From assembly GCA_016717285.1 (NCBI GenBank), contig JADKFU010000001.1, positions 62,001 through 126,000 on the forward strand: a stretch of 64,000 bases of DNA. Reading direction: 5' to 3'. Below, one piece after another: positions 9,621-18,445 of the stretch. Both the position numbers and the translations under genes were made by a program. Under the pieces are notes generated by a model. The model had not been told where the DNA came from, ran no database searches, and was given only the letters and a program-made list of their open reading frames with translations. How positions within the stretch are numbered: the stretch's first letter is position 1; every line of letters begins with the position of its first letter. The DNA comes from Chitinophagaceae bacterium (GTDB taxonomy: Bacteria; Bacteroidota; Bacteroidia; Chitinophagales; UBA10324).

Positions 9621-10220
9621 TCAGGAAAAAATTCTTTTAATGGTTTTGAAAAGAATTGTCAGATCGTTGCTAAAATTTCTGTGCTGAAGATATTCAAGGT
9701 TCATCCGCAGTTTTTCTGGCATTACTTCTTTTATGTATCCTTCCTCCGGGTCAGTATATCTTGCGATGCGTTCATTTTCATTAAAAAATGCCAGTGAAAC
9801 GGGATCGGTAATGCCCGGCTTTACTTCCAATACCTTAAGTTGTTCTTCGGAATAAAGGTCAACATACTTTTGAACTTCGGGTCGCGGACCTACGAGGCTC
9901 ATATTTCCAATGAATACATTGATCAGTTGAGGTAACTCATCAAGTTTGTAGCGCCTGAGAAATTTTCCGATTCGAGTAATCCTGTTGTCATCAATACCGA
10001 CGGTTAGCAACCCTTGCCGGTCGGCGCCGGTATGCATCGTTCTGAATTTGAACATACTGAAGGGACGTTGGTGAAGGCCGACTCTTTTTTGAAGGAAGAA
10101 AACCGGAAAGCCCGAATCAAAGAGGATAAAAATGCCAATTACCACGAACAGGGGAGACAGCAATACCAGCGCGATGGCGGCTACAGTTGCGTCAAAAATC
10201 CTTTTGGTGAACAGGTACAT
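9621..10220 (-). CDS. Monotopic sugar-phosphate transferase (PglC/WcaJ C-terminal type)
   Basis: 199 residues, the length of the small single-domain phosphoglycosyl transferases. An N-terminal hydrophobic re-entrant helix (residues ~11-34) is followed by the family motifs: KFRTMHTGAD, RRYKLDELPQLINV and NMSLVGPRPE. The expected catalytic pair is in this region, but I do not see the usual Asp-Glu placement clearly enough to name residues. It would transfer a sugar-1-phosphate from a UDP-sugar to undecaprenyl phosphate on the inner membrane face. It is the last gene of the minus-strand locus, 53 bp after the aminotransferase, which suggests use of an amino-deoxy sugar (as in pgl-type systems). 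A second, full-length initiating transferase starts the same locus. Confidence 0.9.
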   Translation of the reverse strand: MYLFTKRIFDATVAAIALVLLSPLFVVIGIFILFDSGFPVFFLQKRVGLHQRPFSMFKFRTMHTGADRQGLLTVGIDDNRITRIGKFLRRYKLDELPQLINVFIGNMSLVGPRPEVQKYVDLYSEEQLKVLEVKPGITDPVSLAFFNENERIARYTDPEEGYIKEVMPEKLRMNLEYLQHRNFSNDLTILFKTIKRIFS

Positions 10221-10273
10221 GGCGGGATTTGAATTAGCAAATTCTTCAAAAAATTTAGTAGGTGTTCAGACGG

Positions 10274-11491
10274 TTAACCAGGAATGATTTCCTTCACTGC
10301 ATGTGCAACTGCATTCACCACCATATTCATTTGTTCGTCCGTTAAATCCACATACACCGGAAGAGAAATTTCGCGCGCATAATTGTCGAAAGCCACCGGA
10401 TAATCTTCCATCCTGTATCCAAGATTTTTATAGTAGGTGAGCAGTGGCAGTGGTTTGAAATGAACGTTGACAGCAACATCCTGATCGAAAATTTTTTGAA
10501 TGATGGCATTGCGTCCAATTACATCAATGTCTTTGATCCGAAGCATAAACAAGTGATAAGATGATTCTTTGTCTGCTGTATGAACAACGGGTAATTGCGC
10601 CCAATCAAATTTGCTGAATGCTTCCAGGTATTTTTGAACAATAAGCTTCCTTCTTGGCAGTTGCACAGCTTCATATTCCCGAAGCGTCGCGAGTCCGATT
10701 GCAGCCAGCACATCAGGCATGTTGCATTTCATACCGGCTTCTACAATATCATATTCCCAGTTGCCTTTCTGCATTTTTGCAAGTGCATCTTTATTCTGTC
10801 CGTGCAGCGATTTCGTATTCAGTTGCTGATAAATAATTTCATTCTTAAATGGTGAGGGCAGGTTCAGGCAAACGGCACCACCTTCGGCAGTGGTCAGATT
10901 TTTAACGGCATGAAATGAAAAAACGGTGGCATCTGCCAATGTGCCGGTCTTCTTTTCCTGGTAAGAAGCGCCGATTGAATGCGCTGCATCAGAAAGGACC
11001 AGGATTCTGCCAAGTGTTTGTTGCGCAGGTGTGTTTGAAGAGAAATTCTTTTTCACCGCCTCATCATTTACCAGTTGATTGATCGCTTTATAATCGCAAG
11101 GCAAGCCTCCAAGGTCCACCGGCATAATCACTTTTGTCCGTGTGGTGATGGCCGCTCTTATCTTCTGTACTGAAATATTAAAATCATCTGCCTTCACATC
11201 AACCAATACCGGTTTGGCACCACAATGAATCACTACATTGGCAGTAGCAGAATACGTATACGCCGGCAATATAACTTCATCTCCTTCCTTAACTCCAAAC
11301 CAACGAAGCATCAATTCAAGGCCGGCGGTAGCTGAATTCACACACAATACCTGCTCAGCCTTTACATAAGCGGCAAGGTTTTTTTCGAGTTGTTTGGTCT
11401 TCGGTCCGGTAGTAATCCAACCCGATTTTAATGCATCAACTACTTCGTTGATGATGGCCTGGTCGATGTGTGGTGGGGAGAAGGGGATCAA
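10274..11491 (-). CDS. DegT/DnrJ/EryC1/StrS nucleotide-sugar aminotransferase
   Basis: 405 residues, a PLP-dependent fold-type I sugar aminotransferase. Signatures: GWITTGPKTKQLE at the start, VNSATAGLEL, YSATANVV, LSDAAHSIGAS (cofactor Asp) and SFHAVKNLTTAEGG with the internal-aldimine Lys. It probably aminates a 4-keto or 3-keto nucleotide sugar for glycan building. The start is TTG (11491-11489); the residues after it match the conserved family start, so the TTG is accepted. That TTG is supplied by the first unit of an AATTGTTA octamer array lying immediately upstream. A ~15-residue segment (NDEAVKKNFSSNTP) is extra relative to short family members. Confidence 0.92.
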   Translation of the reverse strand: MIPFSPPHIDQAIINEVVDALKSGWITTGPKTKQLEKNLAAYVKAEQVLCVNSATAGLELMLRWFGVKEGDEVILPAYTYSATANVVIHCGAKPVLVDVKADDFNISVQKIRAAITTRTKVIMPVDLGGLPCDYKAINQLVNDEAVKKNFSSNTPAQQTLGRILVLSDAAHSIGASYQEKKTGTLADATVFSFHAVKNLTTAEGGAVCLNLPSPFKNEIIYQQLNTKSLHGQNKDALAKMQKGNWEYDIVEAGMKCNMPDVLAAIGLATLREYEAVQLPRRKLIVQKYLEAFSKFDWAQLPVVHTADKESSYHLFMLRIKDIDVIGRNAIIQKIFDQDVAVNVHFKPLPLLTYYKNLGYRMEDYPVAFDNYAREISLPVYVDLTDEQMNMVVNAVAHAVKEIIPG

Positions 11492-11529
11492 TTGTTAAAT
11501 TGTTAAACTGTTAAATTGTCTAATTGCTG
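11490..11529. repeat. AATTGTTA octamer array at the aminotransferase start
   Basis: Five phased octamers (AATTGTTA, AATTGTTA, AACTGTTA, AATTGTCT, AATTGCTG) sit directly at the TTG start of the downstream minus-strand gene and contribute the start codon. Further out are a CCTCATTGAGG palindrome (11534-11544) and two 17-bp direct repeats starting AAACATTTCAAAC (11563 and 11580). Confidence 0.8.
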
Positions 11530-11622
11530 TTAGCCTCATTGAGGTGTGAGGTGCATGGAGCTAAACATTTCAAACTCATAAACATTTCAAACACTTCGTT
11601 TCGCAAAACTAACATTAACACT

Positions 11623-12612
11623 TCAACCTTTTTTCTTTCGAAGGATCAGAAAATCCAGGATCCCATTTGCGTAACCGCTGCCATAAGAAAAGTGAAGAAT
11701 GAAAAACGAAATGAAAATCTGCAGGAGGTCTTTGGGTTGCCTGGAGAATTTTGCGGCAGATCCAAAGCCCAAGGCTAAATAAATGATCAGGATGAGAATG
11801 TAAAGACGGCTGAGTGATTGCTGAAAAAGTGAAACGAATATTCCGCTGATCAAAAATGTTACAAAGAACAGTGGAACCAACTGTCTTATAGTGGTAACAG
11901 TTTTGTGCTTTTTGTTCACATACACTTTCCAGTAACCATATTGAAAATACTGGCTGAATAATTTTTTCCAGCTCGGCCGCACATAATAATTTGAATACGT
12001 TTGATTGGTGAACCAGATGCGGCCACCTGCTTTTTCAACGCGGTAATTATATTCATCATCCTGGTTTCGGAGGAGTGTTTCATCAAAAAGTCCTATGTTT
12101 TGAAATACTGAACTCCGGTACATGGGCATACCGACCGTGTCGGTATAACCGCTTTGCTGACCGATGCGAAAGTAAGCGTTTCCCACACCAAATGGAGATG
12201 ACATTGCATGTGCTATGTTTCTTGAGAGTTCATTCGTGTAACAGCTTTTCCAACTACCACCACTGCACCAAACCTCCGGCTGACGGTCAAGAATGGTTGC
12301 ATTTTCCAAAATGTAATTCGCAGCCATGTCAGCATGTGCATCAAAAATGAGAATGTAATCTCCGGATGCATTTTGAATACCAAGATTTCGTGCTGCCGGT
12401 GTGATTTTTTTCTGGTTGATTACGATGTGCAGGATGGGAATTTTTATTTTTAATTTTTCGAGAATGTCAGTTGTTCCATCATCACTCAATCCATCACAAA
12501 CAATAATCTCGAGCAATTCTTCAGGATAATCAGCATCAACAATGGATTGAATACAGGCTTCAATAAAATCTTTTTCATTGCGGCAGGGAATGACTACGCT
12601 GACCTTTTTCAT
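11623..12612 (-). CDS. GT2 glycosyltransferase with C-terminal membrane segments
   Basis: 329 residues. GT-A fold family 2: VSVVIPCRNE start, IIVCDGLSDDGT, the metal-site motif IFDAHADM and a NQDDEYNYR acceptor-site block. After residue ~235 there are three hydrophobic segments (LVPLFFVTFLISG, LYILILIIYLALGF, ILHFSYGSGYANGI), as in ExoA-type membrane-linked transferases. It likely adds one sugar to the lipid-linked intermediate at the inner membrane. It overlaps the upstream esterase gene by 4 bp (ATGA type), so the two are translationally coupled. Confidence 0.92.
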   Translation of the reverse strand: MKKVSVVIPCRNEKDFIEACIQSIVDADYPEELLEIIVCDGLSDDGTTDILEKLKIKIPILHIVINQKKITPAARNLGIQNASGDYILIFDAHADMAANYILENATILDRQPEVWCSGGSWKSCYTNELSRNIAHAMSSPFGVGNAYFRIGQQSGYTDTVGMPMYRSSVFQNIGLFDETLLRNQDDEYNYRVEKAGGRIWFTNQTYSNYYVRPSWKKLFSQYFQYGYWKVYVNKKHKTVTTIRQLVPLFFVTFLISGIFVSLFQQSLSRLYILILIIYLALGFGSAAKFSRQPKDLLQIFISFFILHFSYGSGYANGILDFLILRKKKG

Positions 12613-14279
12613 TTTATTATTTGCAATGATTGCGTGAAGGTTGGGACGGCTGTGGCCATGTGTTCAGCGCCAGGATAAATGATATTGTATGTATTGATGC
12701 TGTTAAATTTTGTTGCTGTAAGTTGCTTCACAAGGAGCGTGAAACTATCTGAATGAATGGCGTTTGCTTCAACATTTTCCTCCTTTTCCTTTTCTCCCGT
12801 GGTAAGTAACACGCTTCGCTTCGCATTTTCAATTTCGGTAATGTTTTGAAATTGTTGCAGGAGATATTGATGGTAATAGTCCAGTGAAGGACTTGCGGCA
12901 ACAAAATTTTTGAAATAGTTGGTTTTATCTTTCAATTCTGTCAGCAACATAAACAAAGCAAAATACCCTCCCAAAGAATGTCCCATGATTGTCCGGTTGC
13001 TTTTATCTGTTCTGTACGTGGTGTCAATGTAAGGCAATAATTCATTTTCAAAAAAACGGAGGAACTGGTTGGCTCCACCGCTGATCGAAAAGCTGTCAGC
13101 AACCAAGGCGACCGGAAAGGTGTAATCACGCTGCCTTAGTGAATCCATTTGCAAAACATCTTTATATCCCACACCTACTAAGATTGCAGCTATAGATTTT
13201 TCATTCATTGCATTTGCTACAATATCAAAATAAGCATTTGCATCTAACAGGAAAATGACAGGATAGTTTTGATTTTTCTTTTTTTCGTATTCCGCGGGTG
13301 TCTGTATAAAAAGGAAAAAAGAATCTTTTACAAATGCGGAATACAAGCTGGTGGTTGGTACCGTTTCTTTTTCATCATTATCAGTGTTGTAGTATTTCTT
13401 ATTGTCCGGAACAAGCGCGGTAACGAACATCCGGTAGTGATGAGGTGGAATGCCCCAGGTTCCCTGGCTGCTTGTTCTCACAAAACTTTTTGCTCCGCCA
13501 CCTAACTTTATTTCATAATAAACCGCAGTTTTATCAGGGTTTGTTGATGGAATAAATTCAATGGAAACGATAAAATTTCCTCGGAGGTAAATGTTCTGAT
13601 CTGACAGGTCAAATTTTAACCAGCCTGCTTTCATTTCATGCGTTTGCACGATGTTTTTCTCAACTATTTTGTTTCCGGGCATGTTGCCGTCGAATGCATA
13701 AAAGTTAATTCTGAAGGTTACCGGTTCATTTCCAGGTTCATCGATAAATAAATTAACAGCAGTGATTTTGGAGAGCGATGTGTCGAACTTCATCAGTTGT
13801 GCGATTTCGAAGATATCTTTTTGATTGGTGCTGCCGTCTGTGAAATGAATAAGTGCATTGTTTTTTTCTATGCCGAAGTTTTTTTCCACCAATCTGCTGG
13901 CTGAAATCGTGATGTTGCTTAGCGTAATACTCTTGATTGGGAGCGCGAAATATTTTGTGTTGGAGGAAATTATTTCTTTAACCGCAATACGCAGGTCGTC
14001 ATAACCAACTAAAGAGAAAGTTAAAGTGTCGTCCTGATTTTTTAACGGAATATTGATTGAAAAGAATCCATCCTTCTGAGAAGTAGTTCCTATGTTTTTA
14101 TGTTCAATGCCAATGTTTACAAAAGGTAAAGGAATTTTGCTGTTTGAATCTACTACTGTTCCTGATAAAAGCGTTTGGCACAATGCTGAAGGATATTGCG
14201 ATAAAATGAACAGGAGCAGCAAAAGATATTTATGCTTTAGCGAAATATTGATAGCATTGTGTTGATTGATTCGTTGCAC
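12609..14279 (-). CDS. Secreted esterase-D-like alpha/beta hydrolase with N-terminal carboxypeptidase-regulatory domain
   Basis: 556 residues. A long basic n-region leads into a hydrophobic signal (YLLLLLFILSQYPSALC), cut near Cys35/Gln36. Residues ~37-120 are a CarboxypepD_reg-like beta-sandwich (LSGTVVDSNSKIPLPFVNIG), of the type seen on TonB-dependent receptors. A middle beta-domain follows (~130-290). The C-terminal half is an esterase D/Fes-type hydrolase: VIFLLDANAYFD, nucleophile Ser in IMGHSLGGYFA, and a likely His in YPGAEHMATA. It may de-acylate the exported polysaccharide or an outside ester. Having a secreted hydrolase coupled to a glycosyltransferase gene inside a glycan locus is unusual. 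Substrate unknown. Confidence 0.82.
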   Translation of the reverse strand: MQRINQHNAINISLKHKYLLLLLFILSQYPSALCQTLLSGTVVDSNSKIPLPFVNIGIEHKNIGTTSQKDGFFSINIPLKNQDDTLTFSLVGYDDLRIAVKEIISSNTKYFALPIKSITLSNITISASRLVEKNFGIEKNNALIHFTDGSTNQKDIFEIAQLMKFDTSLSKITAVNLFIDEPGNEPVTFRINFYAFDGNMPGNKIVEKNIVQTHEMKAGWLKFDLSDQNIYLRGNFIVSIEFIPSTNPDKTAVYYEIKLGGGAKSFVRTSSQGTWGIPPHHYRMFVTALVPDNKKYYNTDNDEKETVPTTSLYSAFVKDSFFLFIQTPAEYEKKKNQNYPVIFLLDANAYFDIVANAMNEKSIAAILVGVGYKDVLQMDSLRQRDYTFPVALVADSFSISGGANQFLRFFENELLPYIDTTYRTDKSNRTIMGHSLGGYFALFMLLTELKDKTNYFKNFVAASPSLDYYHQYLLQQFQNITEIENAKRSVLLTTGEKEKEENVEANAIHSDSFTLLVKQLTATKFNSINTYNIIYPGAEHMATAVPTFTQSLQIIK

Positions 14280-14304
14280 TGTTGCTGTTGTGTAATGTAA
14301 AATT

Positions 14305-15408
14305 TCAGGATGGATTCAGGAGTTGCCTGTAGATGGAAATCAGTTTTTTCTCTTCCTGTTCCCAGTTGAAAGTGCTTTCAATAGCTTTGCGTCCGTTTAT
14401 TCCCATCTGAAGCGCAGCGTCATCGTTAGACAACAAATAGTTTATTGCATCAGCAATGCTCTTTGTGTTTAAAGGATCAACGCAGATACCGCATTGAAAG
14501 GTGTCAATAATTTCTTTCCAGAATGTAAAATCGGAAGCAATCACCGGAATACCAGCGGCCATGTATTCAAACATTTTAACAGGATATGCCTCCACATAAT
14601 TTTCAGTTGGATGAAGCAAAACCAATCCTGCTTTACAAATGCTTAGCACTGACTTCACCTGTTCGCGATTCATGAACCCGTATTCCTGCACTTTTTTCCA
14701 TCCATTGAAAGACCCGACTTCATCACGAAGGGAACGTGGGGAAAATTCACCTCCCAAATGCAATTTAGTATCGCATTCCTCCATTGATTTTACCATTTCC
14801 CGGATTCCCCTGATAGCAGTGATTCCACCGATGTAACAAATTTCATTTTTCCTGTGCTGCCAGTTAATATCATGTTTCAGAAATTCATGCAACGATGGAA
14901 AGTTGCAAATCTGTGTGGTGTTGCGATTGATGGATTTAAACCGTTTTTCAAGCAATGGCGTTACCGTAATTACCTGGTCGAATTTTGCGGCAGCATCATT
15001 TTCATATTTCTCAAAACGGGATGCGATCAGTTTTCTGGAAAAGGAAGGCAGGTAATGTTTGGCAAGCAATTGCCGGGGCACATCTTCATGAGCATCATAA
15101 ATAACTTTATGTCCTTGTTGTTTCAATTTTAATCCCACACGAATAAGTTCCGGATCATGGAAGTGATAAAGGTGAGCATCTACAGAAGTTGCTTTTCTAT
15201 ATACTTCATTCACGGTAGTAATCATTCGTGACAAACGGGAATGATTTTTTTTAACGGCTAAAATTTTTACACCGTTTTTTTCTTCATCCCTTTCAGCAGG
15301 TGCAATCAGTGTAACATCAAACCCGGCAGCAGCCAGCGATGAACATTCTTTTACAAATATTCGCGTGTCGAAAGTTGGATGAACAGAAGTGAGGTGACAG
15401 ACTTTCAT
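14305..15408 (-). CDS. GT4-type glycosyltransferase
   Basis: 367 residues. GT-B fold: N-terminal half starts MKVCHLTSVHPTFDTR and carries HDPELIRVG and VIYDAHED. The C-terminal Glycos_transf_1 half has CYIGGITAIRGIREM and the nucleotide-sugar E-x7-E type block (PVKMFEYMAAGIPVIASDF). A retaining transferase is expected from the family. It overlaps the next upstream gene by 4 bp and is part of the same minus-strand operon. Donor and acceptor sugars cannot be read from sequence. Confidence 0.9.
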   Translation of the reverse strand: MKVCHLTSVHPTFDTRIFVKECSSLAAAGFDVTLIAPAERDEEKNGVKILAVKKNHSRLSRMITTVNEVYRKATSVDAHLYHFHDPELIRVGLKLKQQGHKVIYDAHEDVPRQLLAKHYLPSFSRKLIASRFEKYENDAAAKFDQVITVTPLLEKRFKSINRNTTQICNFPSLHEFLKHDINWQHRKNEICYIGGITAIRGIREMVKSMEECDTKLHLGGEFSPRSLRDEVGSFNGWKKVQEYGFMNREQVKSVLSICKAGLVLLHPTENYVEAYPVKMFEYMAAGIPVIASDFTFWKEIIDTFQCGICVDPLNTKSIADAINYLLSNDDAALQMGINGRKAIESTFNWEQEEKKLISIYRQLLNPS

Positions 15409-16466
15409 GAATGGGCGATGGCGCGGTCGTAAAGATCAAGAAATAATTTCCGGCTAAGCGCTTTGGTTGCTTTCTTTTGTATGGTAATAATGTTTGCAAC
15501 AGCAGTTTGAGGGTTGCAAAGTTGCATCGCGTTTTGAAAATCATTGGCGGAAAGTTGTTCCGTAACAATTCCATTGACATGGTTTGTGATCCATTCCCTG
15601 TTTGCCGGCAGATCTGACAACAGCGGAATGCAACCCGCGCTCATCCCTTCCAGCAGGCTTACAGAAGTTGCGTCGCTTTCAGGATAGCTCACAAAAATTT
15701 TTGCTTTACGGTACCAGGTTGCATTTTCCTCAGCATTCACCCAACCGGCAAATGCAACCTGCTTTTCAATGCCCAAGGAATGAACAAGTTGCTGAAGATT
15801 TTCTGTTTCAACACCTGTTGCGGCAATCACGAGTTTCCACGCTTTGTTATTTTGCTTACTGAAAAGCGCGAATGCCTTAATGATATGATCGATCCTGTAT
15901 AGTTTTTTATGAAGCCGGTTGGAGTAGATGATATTTTCCTTTTGCGGGAAAAATGTTTCCAACTCTTTCGTGCTCTTGAATATTGGATCAATACCGAAGT
16001 TGATTACTTCAACAGCAATATCATTTTTGGAAAGCTGTTTCATTTTTTCTGCAAGGAAACGCGCATCAGCCGTAAAGTAATTTGCGTTTTTCAAAATCTG
16101 CTCCACCATTTTACGGTAGAAAAATCCACGTTCAGGGTTTATCAGGATATCACTTCCCCATGCTGTTACAATAGATGTCTGTTGTAATGCACGAATAGCC
16201 CTTAGCACAAACCATGCAGCGGTATTTGCCTGGTGGATATGAATGACGGAAGGTTGAAAAGCCAGCACTGTTTTTTTTATTCCGGATACGGTGGAAAGAA
16301 AACGCCAGGAATTCGCGACTGAGAAATCAATTGCCCTGGAGTTGCCGGAATATTTTTCGTTGATGGAATCAGTGATGAGCATGACTTCATCAAAATAACC
16401 TTCAATCAATTGAATGAAGTTATAGGTATGAACCGAATTCATTCCTATGATTAATAATTTTTTCAA
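15405..16466 (-). CDS. GT4-type glycosyltransferase
   Basis: 353 residues, GT-B fold. The N-terminus MKKLLIIGMNSVHTYNF and IHIHQANTAAWFV mark the acceptor domain; the C-terminal domain shows IIYSNRLHKKLYRID, FAGWV and the nucleotide-binding block SVSLLEGMSAGCIPLLSDL. The family resembles transferases of lipopolysaccharide and exopolysaccharide loci. It starts 10 bp after the acyltransferase stop and overlaps the following GT4 gene by 4 bp. Confidence 0.9.
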   Translation of the reverse strand: MKKLLIIGMNSVHTYNFIQLIEGYFDEVMLITDSINEKYSGNSRAIDFSVANSWRFLSTVSGIKKTVLAFQPSVIHIHQANTAAWFVLRAIRALQQTSIVTAWGSDILINPERGFFYRKMVEQILKNANYFTADARFLAEKMKQLSKNDIAVEVINFGIDPIFKSTKELETFFPQKENIIYSNRLHKKLYRIDHIIKAFALFSKQNNKAWKLVIAATGVETENLQQLVHSLGIEKQVAFAGWVNAEENATWYRKAKIFVSYPESDATSVSLLEGMSAGCIPLLSDLPANREWITNHVNGIVTEQLSANDFQNAMQLCNPQTAVANIITIQKKATKALSRKLFLDLYDRAIAHS

Positions 16467-16476
16467 GCAGGAATAA

Positions 16477-17082
16477 TTATTGGCTCCATGAATTGTAAAA
16501 TGTTTTTATTTCCGGATGTGCATCTAAAAACGGCTGATCCATTTTTCTTGTATCACCCACCACAATGGCAGGATTTCCCGCGAGGATGGAAAAAGGAGGG
16601 AAATTTCCCTTCACATAACTGAATGCACTTACGCTGCTTCCCTTTCCAATAGTTGTTCCGGGCATGATTACGGAATGCGGTCCGATGAATGAATATTTTC
16701 CGATCACCACTTTACCTTTTATATAACCGATGTGCTCGCTGTGTTTCGCATATTCACTTCCATACAAACGAATGGATTGATGACTTGAGTGGGTGAGAAT
16801 GCTTACAAAATTTGTAACCTGACAGCCTTCTTCAATGACTAAATCGTTACTCGCATCAATCATGTTGTAATGCCCGATAAAAACATGATTACCAAGCACC
16901 AGATTTTCTTTACTGTTTATAAAGGTTGTGTTGCTGATGCGAACTTGTGAAAGGTGGTTTCCCTCAGGAGTTGTATATCCCCAGATCATTTCCGGAATCT
17001 GATCGTGGAAGTAATGGCGCCTCATACGGTGCATGAATTTTCGAAACATAGTTATGGAAGGTTTTTCATGTTGATTCAGCAT
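16477..17082 (-). CDS. Left-handed beta-helix (hexapeptide) acyltransferase
   Basis: 201 residues. It has hexapeptide-repeat turns typical of the LbetaH/DapH-NeuD-WecD2 group: NLVLGNHVFIGHYNMID, VIEEGCQVTNFVSI with a candidate catalytic His in LTHSSHQ, GKVVIGKYSFIGPHSVI, and the closing ILAGNPAIVVG loop. It probably O- or N-acetylates a sugar of the glycan from acetyl-CoA. The start at 17082 overlaps the flippase by 17 bp; an internal Met (residue 12, 17049) would remove the overlap and is a possible alternative. Confidence 0.88.
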   Translation of the reverse strand: MLNQHEKPSITMFRKFMHRMRRHYFHDQIPEMIWGYTTPEGNHLSQVRISNTTFINSKENLVLGNHVFIGHYNMIDASNDLVIEEGCQVTNFVSILTHSSHQSIRLYGSEYAKHSEHIGYIKGKVVIGKYSFIGPHSVIMPGTTIGKGSSVSAFSYVKGNFPPFSILAGNPAIVVGDTRKMDQPFLDAHPEIKTFYNSWSQ

Positions 17083-18349
17083 TTTTTATGCTACGCATTG
17101 GCAAGTGATAAAACCAGTATAAAGCATACAAAAGTAAACTTCCGCTGCCAGCACTCAGCAGCAGGAAGGCCAGTTGTTCATTTTGTTGAAGTCCGCCTAT
17201 CGTGATAGCTGCGCATCTCAGCAACGTGTCCGCCACTGCAAACCAGATTGCCCATTGTTGTTTGTTCAACACGATGGTGATGGCGGCAACAGGACTGAAG
17301 ATGAAATTCAGCAACAACCATGGACTGATAAGCTGAGCAATTTCACCTGCATGTTTCCATTCATCTCCAAAAACCCAGGAAAATAAGGGTGGTGCGAGCA
17401 CTGCAATGAACGTGAAGATCGGCACGCCTACCAGGCTCATTTGAAGGTAAACACTTTTAGTGAGTGCCTGCAAATTTTTTGCATCCGTTTTCAATGTGCT
17501 GGCGCGTTGAAAATAAACCTGGAACATCGCAGCACCAATAAACGCTGCTGGTACTTTTAAGATCCTGAATCCGAATGCGTAAGATCCCAATGCTGTTTTT
17601 GAAAAAAAATGATTGATGAGAAAAATCACCAGGATATCCTGGAATACGCCAAGCAATGCATGTGGTGTATTGACAAACAGAAATGTTTTGTAGTGGCGAA
17701 AGTTTTCAAGAATATTTTTTCGGGAAACAAAGGATTCAAGAGATATTATTTTTCTGAATGAACCCGCTGCATAAATTAAAAAAGACGTGAACTGACCGGC
17801 AACCGCGCCAATGATCAGGCCGGCAGAAGAAAAATTCAGTGAACCGAACACAATGCTTGCAATTCCTGTGATGCCTGTTTGTCCGATCTTGCCTGCAGCC
17901 AGTAAATGGAATTTTTTCTGTCGCGATATCCAGTAGTTCAGCGCTTGCGCGCCGCCGGCAAATAAGAGGATGACCGGAAGATAAAATTGAAAGCTGCTGA
18001 GCTCCGGTGTAGATAAGAAGTCTGGAAGTTGATGCTGAAAAAGAACGATGATGATCAGCAAAAACAAACTTAAAGTGATGGTGATCAGAAAGGAAAGCCG
18101 GAGCAGGTTGATGGCAGTGGTTTCTTTTTCAGGAAGCATGATGGCCAATTCATAGCGGAAGGTGGCCACCACAGCAACGGCTGCAGCGATGGAAGTGAAC
18201 ATCGAGAAGACGCCAAATTCATCCGGTGTATAGATGCGTGAGAGAATTGGTGATAAAAGGATGGGGATGATTTGTGCAATCACCGTTCCGCTCATGAGGG
18301 TGAGTACATGGCGATAAAAATCCGATTTGGGTAAAAGGGAGCGGAACAT
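17066..18349 (-). CDS. Wzx-like oligosaccharide flippase
   Basis: 427 residues with about 12 hydrophobic segments. The N-terminal SGTVIAQIIPILLSPILSR followed by YTPDEFGVFSMF is the classical start of polysaccharide-biosynthesis flippases of the MOP superfamily. It should flip undecaprenyl-linked repeat units to the periplasmic side of the inner membrane. It is the only exporter seen in the locus: no Wzy polymerase, Wzz/Wzc or ABC-type exporter lies within the window. Confidence 0.9.
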   Translation of the reverse strand: MFRSLLPKSDFYRHVLTLMSGTVIAQIIPILLSPILSRIYTPDEFGVFSMFTSIAAAVAVVATFRYELAIMLPEKETTAINLLRLSFLITITLSLFLLIIIVLFQHQLPDFLSTPELSSFQFYLPVILLFAGGAQALNYWISRQKKFHLLAAGKIGQTGITGIASIVFGSLNFSSAGLIIGAVAGQFTSFLIYAAGSFRKIISLESFVSRKNILENFRHYKTFLFVNTPHALLGVFQDILVIFLINHFFSKTALGSYAFGFRILKVPAAFIGAAMFQVYFQRASTLKTDAKNLQALTKSVYLQMSLVGVPIFTFIAVLAPPLFSWVFGDEWKHAGEIAQLISPWLLLNFIFSPVAAITIVLNKQQWAIWFAVADTLLRCAAITIGGLQQNEQLAFLLLSAGSGSLLLYALYWFYHLPMRSIKNAEST

Positions 18350-18445
18350 AATTCCGGCCGAAGATAGCGAAGGAATAGTTGTGAGTCGATAAGGTGTCAG
18401 CTCATCCCGTTGCGATATTGCATCTTATACATTTCCAGTTGATTA

